A stretch of DNA of 64,000 nt from Citrus sinensis. Taxonomy: Eukaryota; Streptophyta; Magnoliopsida; Sapindales; Rutaceae. This document shows, one piece after another, positions 1 through 13,517 of this stretch. The notes below the pieces were generated by a model. The model ran no database searches. It was not told where the DNA came from and was given only the letters and a program-made list of their open reading frames with translations. Position numbers and translations under genes: made by a program. Positions within the stretch are counted from its first letter, which is position 1, and the number at the start of each line of letters is the position of its first letter. The stretch is taken from positions 21,392,501 through 21,456,500 of the forward strand of contig NC_068561.1 in assembly GCF_022201045.2 (NCBI RefSeq), given 5' to 3'.

Positions 1-3000
1 TCAAATTTGTTTGATTTTTAGACTTTTTGCTATTGTTTCTCCACTGATTTATTTTCTTAATTACATAATTGCAGACATTTTTGTTATCGTTTATCGTTTC
101 TCTGTTGTTTTATTTTATAATTTATATTATACGATAATCTGTATCTTATTTAAATTAAATTGTTGCTCTATATTTTAATGGAAATGTTATATATTGTAGA
201 TAATGTTTATGCCGGGTGACTATGTAGTGAGATGTAAGATATTATTGAATCAGGCGCATTTTTTAATAAGAAAATTGATGTCATTTATAGAAGGTAAATT
301 TTGTTCAAAAGCTATTGTCAAAATTTAAGCATAATTCACTTCACTTAATTTTCATACTAATTATAATTTTTTTATTATCTAGTCCCATAAAACGCCAAAC
401 ATAGGACAATGCTGTTATAGCCATGTCCGACATTCATGAAACAAAAGATATCATTTATTTTATTAAAAGGGTGTGATTTTAGAAGTTATAGGGTGTATTT
501 TAAAATACTTTATCATTTAATTATTGGTCCAAGGGTTCGAGCCCGGCCCAACTGTGGCTTGGATACATTGATCCCTTGTCAGGCAAAGCTCGGCAGGAAG
601 CGGGTTCGGGCTTTTTTTTTTTTAACATCCCGCAGCAAGGTAGCAAAATAAGACACCCTATTGAACAATAAACGTGTTTAGTTTGTTGACGCAGTCCAAT
701 CTATTGTTATAATAAATATCTCAAATAAATCGCTCACATAAGTTGTAAATACGACGGGAAATTGTTGTCGATAATGAAAAACATACCATCGGTAAGCTAT
801 TAGAATTATTCAACCTAGTCTCGTCAACAAAATAGCAAAATACCCAACTATTTGAGCATAAAAATTTCATGTTCCTAACACCTGGCGCAATCTCAAAGTA
901 ACAGACACGTATCAATAAAAGAATGTTTGAAGTACTATTCTCATCGATGATAATTTAGCAAATGATGTCAACATAGTTGATGAGCTGCTGTGGGCCAATA
1001 ATTGGATCTTGGGCCATTTTGTGAGACTCGCTGTTTGTCATGTAGGTCCAAATATAATCAAATATCGATCCAAACACTTTCTCTGTGCAATCTCAATTTT
1101 CTGACTTCCTGGTACGAGTTTAGACATCTGAAAATAAATAAATGAACGAATCAAATTATGAATAGAAAATATTAAAGAAACACAGAGTAGATGGGAACAT
1201 TTTCACCAACAATTGCAAGTTTCAACTTGTTGAATGTCAAATTCAAAAGAAAATTTATTTGGATTTCTTTATTAGCTCACATTATCCGCACGGCTATTTA
1301 GTATTGACCCTTTCTTGGCTGCCGTTGGATGAAAGTGAATGTGAGGAAATCAGAAGTGCACCAAATACGACCATTCGCATTCACCAACTAATGGCATTAA
1401 AATATATAAATATTAGCACGTGGGCAGATTGTGATAAAATATTCCAAGAGCTTTTTCGATGTTGTGATGATTCCAAAATGACTTTAGTGGTATAGGGAAA
1501 TATTCAAAAGCACTTCAAAGGATTTTTTAAAAAAAAAAAAATTTTAAGGTAAGGGATTTAATATTAGGAGATTATTAGTCATTCGTTCAAAATTTATCAT
1601 GTTATCAAAAATACCTCTAAATTTAGAATTTGTTCAAATTTTCATCCATTATTTATGATGTGGATCAATTATCCACAAAAAATACAGAATTAATCTTATA
1701 AAATAAAATAACTACCACTATAATTTGTATTTACTTTTATTTTGTTATTTTATAAGAGTAATTATATCTTTTTGATGGATGGTTGACACAAATTACCTAT
1801 ATTAGGTGTAAAATTGAACATATTCAAATTTTTATACCATTTTTGATAAACTTCGGGTGGAGAGCAGATAATTTTCCTTTAATATTTGACATTTGATATA
1901 TATGTTTTTGACTAAATTTTGGATTTGTTAAAGATATGGTCCAACACAATAAAATTGTAAGTTCGGGATTTGGTGCCTGGTGCGGTTAAGATGTGCTGCC
2001 TATTTAAATCTCTGACGAAACTTAAGAAACAAACTAAGATGGTGGATTTGTTGAAAAGAGTAAGGATATGGAGAGAGCATGTGTTTAAGACTTAACTAAC
2101 TATTAGCAATGAAGTCAACTCAAGGTTGAAGACAAACTTTGGTCCCCTTTTTTTGTGCATGAATGTTCCTTAGTTAGATAGAGAAAACCTGAGCGTTTAT
2201 GACTGTTGTGCGCCTAATGTATTCTTGTCACCATGCCACCAAGTGCTATTTCATTGGAATTTTCCCTCCCCTAATGTTTTTTTTCCTTTTATGTTTACGA
2301 CTGTTTGAGCCTTTGGAACATGTTGAGAGAATAAGTTTGCTCATTATTTATGTAATTTATCTGCACATACATGTGTCAGACCTTACATGGTGATCCAACT
2401 GTCGCTGCCTCCTTCTGGTGGTTTGCTTGCTCATTGGTTCTTATTTTTTTTAGCTAAGGAGACAATATTTCTTTTGGATGATATCAACCTTTCATGTGAT
2501 TTTAAATAAACTAATTTTCTTTTTACTTTATCCTTATATATGAGACAATATTATTGTCACTGTATTTTTTTTTTTTTTGCATTGGATCCCGACTAATCCG
2601 AATTCTGGGTATAGTCACAGTTTAAAGCTTCTTACCCCTCATAAATAGTGTGTTTAGTGAGAATCGAACTCGAGAGCTCTTCCCACTTACCCTGCCTGCG
2701 TCGCCAACTAAGTCACAACTGTTTGGTTACTGTGACTTTATTTCTCATAATATTTCATTCGGGCTTTTCATACTTGAGAGATAGCTCCAACTTCCTTAAA
2801 TACTCAATTGTTCCTTGTTTATAATGACATGCGGCGTATATATATTTGTCATCTTTTTCCCCCAAACAATATACTTTTAATATCATCATATAACAATAAA
2901 CCAAAATCCTCCTAACCTCAATACTTTTGAAAATCAATTCATAGAACTTTATTTTTTTAAATTAAATTCATAGAATTTATATCAATAAAAAATTAATTAG

Positions 3001-3230
3001 CTGAACCATTCTAGATCCGCTTATGGATGCGAAACAATTTCTTCCTTTCATATTATGTTCTACAAATAAAAAGGATTTTTAATTCGTGTCAAATTTTCAG
3101 AAGTGTTCTACCCGTATGTCAGAAATCGGAACTTTTTGGACCCCGTTTTAGGTGAGTCAAATACCCCATAATCTGCTCGCTTAATTAATTAGCTTTATAA
3201 GGATTCCTAAGTTGACCAAAGCTATGTCAC
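1..3230. other. Gene-poor 5' flank
   Basis: AT-rich intergenic DNA. Besides the SINE at about 2564-2725 I see no gene I can support. An open frame at 1259-1495 (78 codons, plus strand) has no motif I recognise and is followed by an A-rich run; it may be chance. Around 470-660 a GC-richer patch is flanked by short imperfect inverted copies of an AGGGTGT-type motif and may be an old transposon fragment. Confidence 0.5.
2564..2725 (-). mobile_element. tRNA-derived SINE, minus strand
   Basis: Read on the minus strand this has a box A-like stretch (GACTTAGTTGGCGACGC), a box B-like stretch (GAGTTCGATTCTC), a body, and a 3' end containing GGATTAGTCGGGATCCAAT followed by an A-run (the T-run at 2564-2578 on the plus strand). 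The 3' motif is shared with the two plus-strand SINEs at 16.7 and 28.1 kb. No clean target-site duplication could be fixed, so the borders are approximate. Confidence 0.65.
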
Positions 3231-3273
3231 CGGTTGGTAGTCTCATCAAATCTAATCAAATGGCACGGATCTT

Positions 3274-3282
3274 CTATATATG
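3274..3282 (+). promoter_or_regulatory. TATA box of the GDSL gene
   Basis: CTATATATG lies about 125 bp upstream of the start codon at 3407 and is followed by a pyrimidine-rich leader, the usual layout of a plant core promoter. Inferred from sequence only. Confidence 0.55.
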
Positions 3283-3406
3283 AACCCATAAAGCCCTTTG
3301 GATACCCTTCCAAGTTAATAGCTCCTCTGCTCTCTCTACCCTCTCATTTCAAAGCTATCGAGCAGGCCCCTACAATTGCTTTGCACCTTTTGTCTCGTCC
3401 CTTATT

Positions 3407-6400
3407 ATGGACACAATAAAAGCTCTCCTCTTCTCCTTCTTCCATCTCCTATTCTTTCTCTCAGGTAAATAATTTATCTCAAACAAGCTATTTCCGAAAT
3501 CTTTTCACTTCATAACTTAAAGTTCTATTTTGAAGGGTCTATTATATCTTTAATTTGTAGCTGATTTTTGCATATGTTGAAAATTGCATTTGCATGCAGG
3601 GCAGCAGCAGCAAGTGCTTGGACACCGACAACTTTACGGTTTCAGGCCAACAAAGATCTTTGTATTTGGAGACTCATATGTTGATACAGGAAACATCCCA
3701 AAATCTGTACTTGGTTCCTGGAAAGAACCCTACGGACTCACTTTCCCTGGAAAACCAGCCGGTCGTTTTTCGGATGGCCGTGTCTTGACTGATTACTTAG
3801 GTAAATTTATCAACATTAATTATTTTATCTCTATTTCTCTTGTAATGATTTGCTTTATTTATTTATTTATTTTTTCTTTGATGAGTTTGCTTTATGTTAT
3901 TATTATTTTTTTTTCATTTTTCCCGTTTCGCGTGTTGTGTTATTTAAGTGCCAGTGGGTTCCTCTTCTCTGCAAGTTTGCCACTTTTGATATTGTGATGA
4001 TTACTACTGAGTTGTTCACTTCTTCTTGCTTTTTCTCTTCTAACTCGCATTATTGAGTCACCTTTATTTCTTTTCTGGTTTCTTTTTCTTTCTATCGCGT
4101 CAGATCAACAATTGAGCATTCTATCTCTCTCTCTCTATCTTTTTTTTTTTTTTTAATTTTTTGGTAGTACGTCTTCAATACTTTCTCACGTGATATTTTA
4201 TGTGATGGTACATTTTTGTTCTTTGTTAAGCTTTATTATAGAAAACTCAAATAATAAACCATAACTTGCAGTGCTTCCCTAAGCAATTATGGCGGTACCT
4301 TACGGTCCTTTTTACCCGCCACATCATGATTTTTATCTCTGTTCTACTTATTTAGCTGCGTTTTAATTTGAACTCAGCTGACAGCAGACCCACTAAATAT
4401 ATTATTTATAAATATTTTTCATCTTCTTCAAATGGGTCTGAAGCAAAAGTCTAAAAGGCTCTATATATGTATAATTCTTATATGCAAAGTTAGTAAGTTA
4501 CAAACAAAATTAAAGGTGAGGTGGCACCGTGGCAACGCTTCTTCTATAAAGCAACTAGAACCATTATTATTAGAACCACCTTTAGTTATCAATTATTTAA
4601 CCTAGTGCCTAATCTCCATAAACTTTATCGCTAGTGCTTTTCCAGCTAAGCTACTTCTAATGTTCTATCTCTACTTTAGTAACCCAAAGTTAGATTTATT
4701 AACGTGCAATTGTTTTCGTTGATTTAAATATTAATTAATTCAAGTCCCAAGATTCAACATAATTAACGAGTTATGAGAAAATTACACATGGTAACCATAT
4801 ATGTATTAGAAGTTATCAAATTTAAAAGTGTGTTAACGCCAAAAAAAAATTTACCATCAATATTTTTGTTTTCTGAACAATCGATGCAGCTAGGTTTGTG
4901 GGAATCAAGTCACCGATTGCGTACAGATGGAGGAAAATTGCGTTAAAAAACTTGAAATATGGCATGAATTTCGCGTTTGGTGGCACGGGGGTTTTCGATA
5001 CATTGGTTGCGAACCCGAATATGACGACCCAAATCGATTTCTTCCAGCAAGTTATAAAGGAGGCAGTTTACTCTCCAGCTGACCTAAAATCTTCTTTGGC
5101 CCTCGTCTCAGCTGCCGGAAATGATTACTCTACTTACGTTGCCGTAAATGGTTCAGCTGAGGTACCGACAACTCTTACTTGTCAATTTTATTTATTTATT
5201 CTTTTAAAAATCTTTAAAATTGGTCGAATCCCAAGCATATATATACCCTTACTGGTGGGACCCTAACATACATCATACATGTAATCCACCGTTGATTAGT
5301 TGGTGTCTGTATGTGTCCTCTCATAAATCAGATGGATGGCGACAAGCTTAAAGTTTGGACCCATTATAGGAGATTAGTGACAGACCCAAGTCAGCTACTT
5401 TACCTGGACGAATTGATCGAGCATTTTTGTACATGCCTGATGTACAGCTGGGATTGCCTCGGCTAATATTTTTATTAAATCTATTAAATTTGGTTATGCT
5501 AAAATTAATTTCTTTTAAGGTAATGCATCGCGCTCTTGTACATGCATGCACTTCAAAAAACACGAATTTGAGTACGAATAACATGCTATTTTGAAAATAT
5601 GTAAAGGCTATCATCTTTAATTTATTAAATTATCTATATCATAGAACTTATAGTGATCGAAGTTACTTTCACTTTTAAATAATTTTGTGATATGTGTATA
5701 TTTACAACATGTACTAATAAAATTTACTTGCATAAAGTACTTGTATAACAAACATCAAATTTGTAAAAAGAACAACACTAGATCTGATTAGCTCAAAATC
5801 CAAATTTATTCAATCTCTTATACCTATTTAATACTGTGACAGGGTTTCCAGCCGTTCATAACAAAAGTTGTGAACCAACTTACATTGAACATGAAGCGAA
5901 TTCATGGATTGGGAGTGAGAAAAATTTTGGTGCCATCTCTGCCACCATTGGGATGTCTTCCTCAAAGCACTTCTAAACTGTCCTTCCAACAGTGCAACGA
6001 AACAGAGAATTCCCTCTCCGGCTTCCACAACCTTCTGTTGCAACAAGCCGTTGCAAAGCTGAACAATGAGACCCAAGATTCTGCTTTTGTCATTCTTGAT
6101 CTTTTTGGCGCCTTCATGACTACTTTCAAGAACAAAGGTATCGTCATCATATCATCTAGATTACGAATCGCTATGCTTTCAATATTGTTATTCATTTATT
6201 TCTATTATTATTGCAAGCAAGTAGGATATAACAATCTCTTGATCATCTCTTATGCTTGCAGGAAGCTCGAAGACTGAGAATCCGTTGAAGCCATGCTGTG
6301 TTGGGATAGGGAAAGATTCCAGTTGTGGAAGTGTAGATGACAATGGAGTTAAGTTGTATACAGTCTGTGCGAAGCCTGAAGCATCATTCTTTTGGGACGG

Positions 6401-6476
6401 TGTTCATCCTTCACAGGAGGGATGGCAATCCGTGTATTCTGCTTTGAAACCCAAGCTTCTACAGATTTATTGTTAA
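3407..6476 (+). CDS. GDSL esterase/lipase (five exons)
   Basis: Exons 3407-3464, 3600-3800, 4890-5161, 5843-6137 and 6262-6476, all with GT-AG borders, join in frame to a 346-residue protein. Residues 1-20 form a hydrophobic signal peptide, so the enzyme is probably secreted. The SGNH hydrolase blocks are all present: FVFGDSYVDTG with nucleophile Ser45, block II FAFGGTG with Gly117, block III AAGND with Asn164, and DGVHPS with Asp321 and His324. Length is normal for the plant family (about 340-380). Such enzymes hydrolyse ester bonds in acylated lipids or cell-wall polymers; the exact substrate cannot be told. The long SWKEPYG...GKPAGRFSDGRVLTDY segment resembles the Arabidopsis At5g03610 subgroup (recalled, not searched). 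The first exon is short, so the start rests on the signal peptide and the in-frame join. Intron 2 is 1,089 bp. Confidence 0.95.
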
Positions 6477-9125
6477 TTAGAATTTCAAGTGTCCAAATTT
6501 GTAATTCAGTTGTTAGCTAGCCATCGTGTTTTGTATGTTTTTATGTCAAGCCTCCGTCTTATTCAATTGTTTACGAACAGCGTTTGCTGGTCTGCTCGTT
6601 TTATGTGTGCGAGGAAATAACACAGATGGTGTCTTTTGCACGTAGCTGCAGATTCACTATAGATAATACGCCATAGATTTTTGTATAACTGGGATTCAAT
6701 TTGTCTTTCTTCCGAGGAAATAACCTATGAGAACCCAATACATAAAACCTTCAATTGCTCCAATATTTGCATTATATTTGTACTACAGTAAAAGCGGGTT
6801 GCCAGTACGTGCTATAGAGTTATTCTATAGATCAAAGATTAGAGTAAAACCTCACAAGCGATGAAAGATATTAAAGTAAAATTTCACAGGGGACAGATGA
6901 AATTATTTAATGGATTTTTTTTAATTATGTTTACAATAAAAATTTGTTGAAAACTAAGAACTAACTTAGATAAATAATCTCTCATAAATATGGATATCAT
7001 AGAGATAAATATGTTTTAATATATCAACAAAAATCTTATTGTACCAAAATAGAATTCATTTAGGTTGGTTTTACCAACAACAAATTTTCGAAAGTATCAT
7101 TATTAATATATTCATTGTGTCTAAATCGACCGACCTCACTTTTGAAATTTATTATTTTTATCATATGACAAATCCGTATAGACTCATCATATTAATTTTC
7201 AATCAAATCCACGTAGACCCATGCGTTTGCGTTTAGTGTTGTTCTATCACGCGACAGAATAATAAATTCAAAAATAGAGCCGACTAATTTTATAATAATA
7301 GATATAGTGGGTCTGTAGTATCATCACCCCACCTACCGCATCTTTTTTAAAACACCACGGCGCTCAAACTTTACGATTAGGAGGGAAACTTCACGAAAAA
7401 ATTGGCGGCAAATCTTCTCTACATCATCACATGCTCCTCATAACTTTTCTACTTCGTCTTCCCTTTATTTGATGCAAGCGGCTTCTTTCTCCTTCTCCGT
7501 CTTCTACTTTTCATTTCACCGCGCCAGTATTCAAATTCAGAGCTATGTTCTTACTTTATCATCAGCATTTTCAGATTTAATTTTACCCCTCAAATTCAAA
7601 GGTACCGTCTTACTCTCATCATCATAATACTCCATTGATAATATTTTTGAGGTTTGATTTTGTCTGTTCCGATTGGAATTCATGTTTTCTCCGATAATTT
7701 ATTTTAAATTTAAATCCAATTGCACCTACGTTGATAGAACAATTTTCTTTCCGATGAAATTTCATAAATACAATCATTTAATAGTAGTAACTCAATGATT
7801 TTTTTTTTTTTTTGGGTGGGTTTAAGTTGGAAACTTTGTTGATTATGGAAAAAAAATACCAGCTAAATGATTTTGTAACGGATTTTTTTATTGAAGAGTT
7901 GTGAGTTTGTCCTTCTCTAATTTAGACCTCATCAATTTTTAATTTTTTTTTATATACAAATAACCTTTTAGGCTGTGTGGTTTAATATAAACTTTAATAA
8001 AACCTTTTATGCTGTTTCGTATGTCTAAACATATACATGATTAAGAAATTATCATTACGGTGCATTCAAGTAATGTAGATGTTTAAACTCCTTTGCTCAT
8101 GAGCCTTCTCTCTAATTTTTCTAGTTTCATTACATTGACTGTGTTGATGTGTGAAAATGCTAATAGCCAAGCAGTACACATTACTACGATTGTTGCCTAA
8201 GATCAGAGAAATTGCTCAAATTTGAGCACGCCATTAGGTAACTAGAGACTTTTTTAATCATTACATGCTACAAGCCCCATACGGTGAGAAAATTTAACAA
8301 GTTTTTAACAGTGAGCCCCTAGATGTTAGTCTTTCTCTTTGTAGTAACATTGGCATTGACGTCTACTTATGATCTGCGTCTGCTTTACCTGGTACCTTGA
8401 TCAACTTGCTCGCTAGGAAATGCAGTCTAGCCATCAGAGGATGGGGTGCTCGTGTTTTTTGGTCAAATCCCCTCCCACAAACACATCCTGCAAATTATTT
8501 TCAGCCAAGTTTTAGCAGGTAACCTATATCAAAACATAAGGTCTATTCTCAGAGTATTTGTATGTTTTATTTTACAAATAAAAAAAAAAGAAGGAAAAAT
8601 ATCAGGTTTGAGTATATAATTTTCTAGTATTTAGGTTTTAGGTTCAGGATCAACATTTCTTTCCTACGGTAAAACATACTTTGGACTAAGATCAATGTTT
8701 ACCACTTGACATAAGTGGTAGAAGGATCTTGGTTAGAATGAAGAGAATTGGGCAAGAACATAAAACCTTGGACCAAGATCTATGAGTACCACTTGTTTGA
8801 AGTAAATTATCTCCTATTATGGGCCATATGCATTCAAAATCATATCAATTTACACTACTCTCGGGGTCCTTGTCCCTCAAGATATGATTTCTTTGAAAGT
8901 CAAAGGCCGTATCGTCTTAGTTGTCAATATCTGTCATTTGTTTTCTTGGTTTGCCAATCAGGTTTTGGAGTGATTAAATAATATGCTGCAGTTGTCATGT
9001 AAACTCAGGTGTTTTGCTATGATTTTTGGGGAAAAAAAATGCACTCATATCACTAGAGTTTGCCCCCATGGATAGCTAGACCTTTATCATTTCAGAAATA
9101 GACTGTTAGATATCTATTATTTTGT
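6477..9125. other. Intergenic, possible untranslated exons
   Basis: After the GDSL 3' region no coding gene is visible. From about 7370 to 7602 a GC-richer, pyrimidine-rich stretch ends at AAAG/gtaccg and looks like a promoter plus leader exon. A second exon-like piece at about 8417-8518, with AG before it and GTAACC after it, has only a 31-codon frame. These could belong to a non-coding or decayed gene on the plus strand, but nothing in the sequence names it. Confidence 0.25.
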
Positions 9126-9312
9126 AAATGGATGTTTAGACCTCACTTTATTAGTGAATTCTGTCTATTTGGATAAATAAATGTATTATAATATATTAAT
9201 CTTGGTGGTTATTATATTATAATAATTTAGTGGACATTATTGTACATTAATGCTCTCGTATGAATCCAAATAGACGGAACTTACTAAGAAAGAGGGTCTG
9301 AACATTTATTTT
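9126..9312. mobile_element. MITE with 50-bp terminal inverted repeats
   Basis: The left end (from AAATGGATGTTTAGACC, 9126) and the right end (about 9262-9312, GGGTCTGAACATTTATTT) are imperfect inverted copies over about 50 bp, both with a GTCTATTTGGAT core. The middle is AT-rich and non-coding. The target duplication is not clear, so I do not assign a superfamily. Confidence 0.6.
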
Positions 9313-12300
9313 TAAAATGGTAAGGATTTAGTTATCAATTTGATAAATGTTGGAGTCTAGTTGTTCATTGAGAGAAATCTTGGGGGCTTTGATTTTCTTT
9401 TTTCTGACTTTTAATTTGAATCCAATGAGCATTTGGATCTTTTGGCTTCTAAGTATGTTAATCTAACATCATAGTTTTTTCGTTTAAAAACTTCGCATAA
9501 GTACCAGTTATAAGGTCTTTTTTTCTTTTTCTAGTGTGGTTCCTTCTCTCGCTTTCATTCTTACTAGATTTTTTGCTTCTTGTTACCAAAATCTCACTTT
9601 GCTTGCATTATATCTTTTGAGGTTGGGGTTAGTATTCATATTTAGAAGCTTTCTTGTTTCTTTGCTTCAAGAAAGATTTGCTTCAACTCTCAGGGTCCAA
9701 TTCTGGCACGTGCATTGCCATTGAGCTGACACAATTTCTTTGCTTTTGAATCTCATTCTACATTAGTATCGTGCTGAAACTAACATAAGAACAAAAACTG
9801 CAGCTGTTGTAGAGGGAAATGCAGCAAAACAGGTCTAAAAAAAATACTCAAGATTTGTAGAAAGAAAATTAAACAGCTCTCTGTTCAGCTGGAAGACAGA
9901 AAACAAGTTCACTCAATTCCTTTAAAATACTCTATACTCTTACAGATGATAGACATCTCACCCAGAACCCAGCTGCTCTATCGCGATGAACAGAATTTTG
10001 TTTATTTATCTTGGTAAAAGGAGGAAACAAAATTTTTCTAGGTACATAAATTTATTTATTTAACTTCAATTAAATTACGTTCTCACTAGTAAAAATAGCA
10101 CAACAGAATATAAAAGGAAATCCCTGCAGATTCTCAGTAATCTCTTTTTTTATATATTTTTTTATTCTTTCTGTTTTTTTATCTCCTTGCATAATGCCAC
10201 CTTATTCTCTTCTGTTGCTACAACATTATAACAGAAAAAAATAAAAATTCTCCAAATAACAATTAGAAAATAATAATTCTCAAGTGTCCTACCGTAGACC
10301 AGAGTCGGTGCTGGAGATGTGGTTCTGGTACTTGCTAGAGGAAAGCAAGGGAGATATTTCAAGTGAGCAATAATTGGAAAAATAAGAAAAAAAAATCCAA
10401 AAATAGACTCATGCTTTTATATTCTAAAGCCCTCTTCCAAATGATAACTCCTTTTCCCTGTAAAGACGTTAGCTTTCAATGTAAATATTTTTATTCTAAT
10501 AATGTTTTTTATTATCTTTTTCACCTTCAATATTAATATATATGCTGCATGGTTGGAAAATACTTTAGTAAGTTTCTTTTGTCTTATTGAAGGATAAATT
10601 TCTCATATACCATGTAGATATATTAAGGGCTTATTTACTATCTTATTTGATAGTAAATTTCAATATTTCTTTTTCACCTTCAATATTAAAATTGAAGTTT
10701 AACAATAATTTAAAGGCTATATTTAAAATGGAAGATGTGAAATTTCAAGACAAAAAATGAAAGATATGAAAACAATTATTATTTTTGGTTTTCCTTTTGG
10801 GATATGACAGTAGCTAAACGATACATAATGATAACAAATCTTGTATATAACGACAGCCTTGTGATTTTGTGTCGGTGATGATTTTTTAATTCAATTGCCG
10901 TGATTTTAAACCAATATAATACATAAAATAATATAGGGAAAGACTTAAATAATATGACAAACTAATTGAGAAAATAAAAAAAAATTATGTAACAAAATTA
11001 AATTTATGTTGTTTAATTTAATATTTATTTTTTATCTAATAGAAGTTTACACTAAAAGAGAAAGAGAATAGTTGGAATCACTGTATATTTCTGTATAAGA
11101 CTACAAATTTCCCGCTGCACCGACACCGTGGAATTGAAGTTGGTTAAAATAAAAACACTGTATTCCTGCAACTAACTTTTGAAACTGCATTTTGGTGGAC
11201 TAAACTAGATGAATGGAAGATAAGGTTGATGGCCCACGTGAAAGCAACTGAAATGAATTTTCTTTTATAATATTGAACGAGAATCAAGACTCAGCAATTA
11301 AATCCCCGCGAAAAAGACTCGGCAACGAAGTCTTCATCGGCCATGGCATAGCAATAAAATTTGACACGATTTAATTATTTAATATGAACACGAAATAAAT
11401 AGATGAGTGATTAAATTTAATGTAATTATTAAATAGATTAGGTCTGAATTGATATTATTATTTTTATTAAGTTAGGTTAAAATTTTTGACTAATTTACCC
11501 AATTAATAATACAATTATAGTTTTTTAAATTAATTTTTAGATTCTTGTTACTAAAAATTAAATATTAGACATTATCCTTTCTTTTTAAGTTTTTTTAAAG
11601 GATAGATATATACTTAGTGTTTTATTTATAAAATTTTCATATAAATTTAGAATTTTAATTATATAAGTGTATAAAATATTGGTCTACATATATATTTTAT
11701 GATATTAATATGTAATATTATTTACATATATATAATTAATATTTTAATAGTGTAAAAGTGTAATTTTTTGGGGTGTGTATATATATCTATGTGTGTATGT
11801 GTGATATTTATTAAATATGTAGATATTAAATAAATTATTAAGTAATCTGTTTATTTTTCGTATTGGATTTAAGTTTTAACCTCTTAACACCTTACCTTGG
11901 AAAGCTTTACTTCCTTATAAAAAAAAAAAAAAAAACCTCAAAAACACAATTATTAAATAAATCATATTTGAATTGAACTAAATTTAACATCACACGAAAT
12001 TGACACCACCGGACGACTCGCGAGCACCAGGCCAAGGTGTAAGTGCAACAAGCCAACACACATCCAAGCTAGAGCAGTCTCACGGTTGAAGTGTTCAACG
12101 GGCATTTGTATGTCGTGAATCCAAACGCGGCTTTTTTTCTCATGGGTTGGATTCGACCGTACCAACATGAAATTCACCGCCAACGCAGCGCGTGACCCAC
12201 GAGTTTAGAGGGAATCTTATCTCTCTACGGGGGTGTGTCAGTATGAAACACAGTACAAGTTAATTTTTCATTTAAAAATTTATTAGCCGTTGGATTGCGC

Positions 12301-12773
12301 ATTGACAGATCCAACGGGGTAGATAATCTTACACTTACAAAGCAGCTGCTGGTGAAACAATTTGAATAACAGAGATGGTGCGTCTCTTCATTCAACTGAG
12401 TCAGAAATGGGGTTTAAAATTTACAAGGCATGCTTTTTAGAAAGGGAGCTAATGATTGTGAAGAATGAAACTTTAAATTTATGTGGAACATATATTTTTC
12501 CTTTTAACTAAATTGTGTATTGATTAAGATGTTTAAACGATTTTAAAATTATAGAGCTGGTCTAAATATTGTTGCGAATACCAGTAAAGTCCATAGCAGT
12601 GACCAGCCCAATAATAGCCCAACATACCCACTGAAGAAATTTGAGGAGCAAGAAATTAGGGGATTCAGACAGACTTACCTCAAGTATGAGATCAATCAAA
12701 AGTTGACAATGGCAGGAGCTAGGTTGTGGCATATACAGCTCACCGCTAGATTCTTGATTCTGTTGTTTTTAGA
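9313..12773. other. Intergenic, no supported gene
   Basis: Mostly low-complexity AT-rich DNA. A GC-richer island at about 11960-12240 has a 73-codon minus-strand frame (11962-12183) with no recognised motif and no gene-like surroundings. It could be a decayed exon, but I cannot support a call. Confidence 0.4.
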
Positions 12774-12961
12774 CAGAGTTGGCAACAATACCCGCGGGGC
12801 TCCAAACCCGCGGGACCCCGAAAAAATCTGAAAATAAATTCGGGTCTATTTGGGTATGGTCTAAAATCCTAAAATTTTTTGGATTCGGGTTGGGAATTTT
12901 TCAGATCCCCTAACTCAACCCGAAAATAAAAACAAAAAAAAAATTAATATTTTAAGGGTTC

Positions 12962-13072
12962 CTCTATCTTATATGCATGTAAGATACACTCCCCTCACAT
13001 GAATAGTGTGTGAGTCCCACACATACACTATTTATGTGAGGAGAATGTATCTTACGTGCATGTAAGATAGAG
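12962..13072. repeat. Foldback hairpin nested in the hAT element
   Basis: Two arms of about 51 bp (12962-13012 and 13022-13072) are nearly perfect inverted copies, both carrying TGCATGTAAGATA-type and CCTCACAT-type blocks, with a loop of about 9 bases (AGTCCCA region). Transcribed from either strand it would fold into one long hairpin. It may be a small MITE that inserted in the hAT copy. Confidence 0.8.
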
Positions 13073-13129
13073 ATTGCCATATTTTAAACTTTGAAATTAG
13101 AAATTGTAATACCATCGAATCAAATTTTT

Positions 13130-13517
13130 TCCCCCAAAAGAAACCCTAACAGTTCGTGAGCTGCCGTCATCACTAACAGCCGGTCAGCCGCCACCGTTAG
13201 TCGTCACCGACCAATACTCAACTGCACCTGTTGGTTCTCCTGCAGCAAGGTTTCCTGCTGTTGGTGGTGTAAAAAATGGTGACGGTTTAAGTTTTGGTGA
13301 AGGGATTTTGAGAAGTGGGCTAAAGAATAGCGAGTGTAATGATGATAAAGCCGTCATAATGCGTGTTGTTCTATGTGGCTGCTTTGTTGAGGAAGAAGAT
13401 GAAGTGAAGGAAGGAGAAGGCGGGAGCCATGTGGAAGAAAGTAGACAAGAGAGGAGAAAAGAAAGCGAAACTCAAACAGTCGCGGGTTGTTTGCTTGCTG
13501 TGTGGTGGGTTCACTAA
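13130..13517 (+). other. Unidentified open frame inside the hAT element
   Basis: A frame of about 125 codons without a stop runs to the TAA/TAG-ended point at 13517. It starts with a Pro/Ser/Ala/Gly-rich part and ends with an acidic and Arg/Glu-rich part (VEEEDEVKEGEGG, then ESRQERRKESE). It shows no hAT transposase or BED-finger motif. No ATG early in the frame is obvious, so it is not clearly a gene; it may be a captured host exon or chance in a GC-richer stretch. Confidence 0.3.

Noticed and set aside
520..625. tRNA-like words (GGGTTCGAGCCCGG, GGTTCGGGC)
   Set aside because: No cloverleaf can be built around them; no matching acceptor stem or box A. More likely a transposon scrap.
1259..1495. 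78-codon plus-strand frame
   Set aside because: No recognisable domain, no splice or promoter context, and an A-rich run follows at once.
11962..12183. 73-codon minus-strand frame in a GC-richer island
   Set aside because: No known motif and no neighbouring exons; mentioned only as a possible decayed piece.
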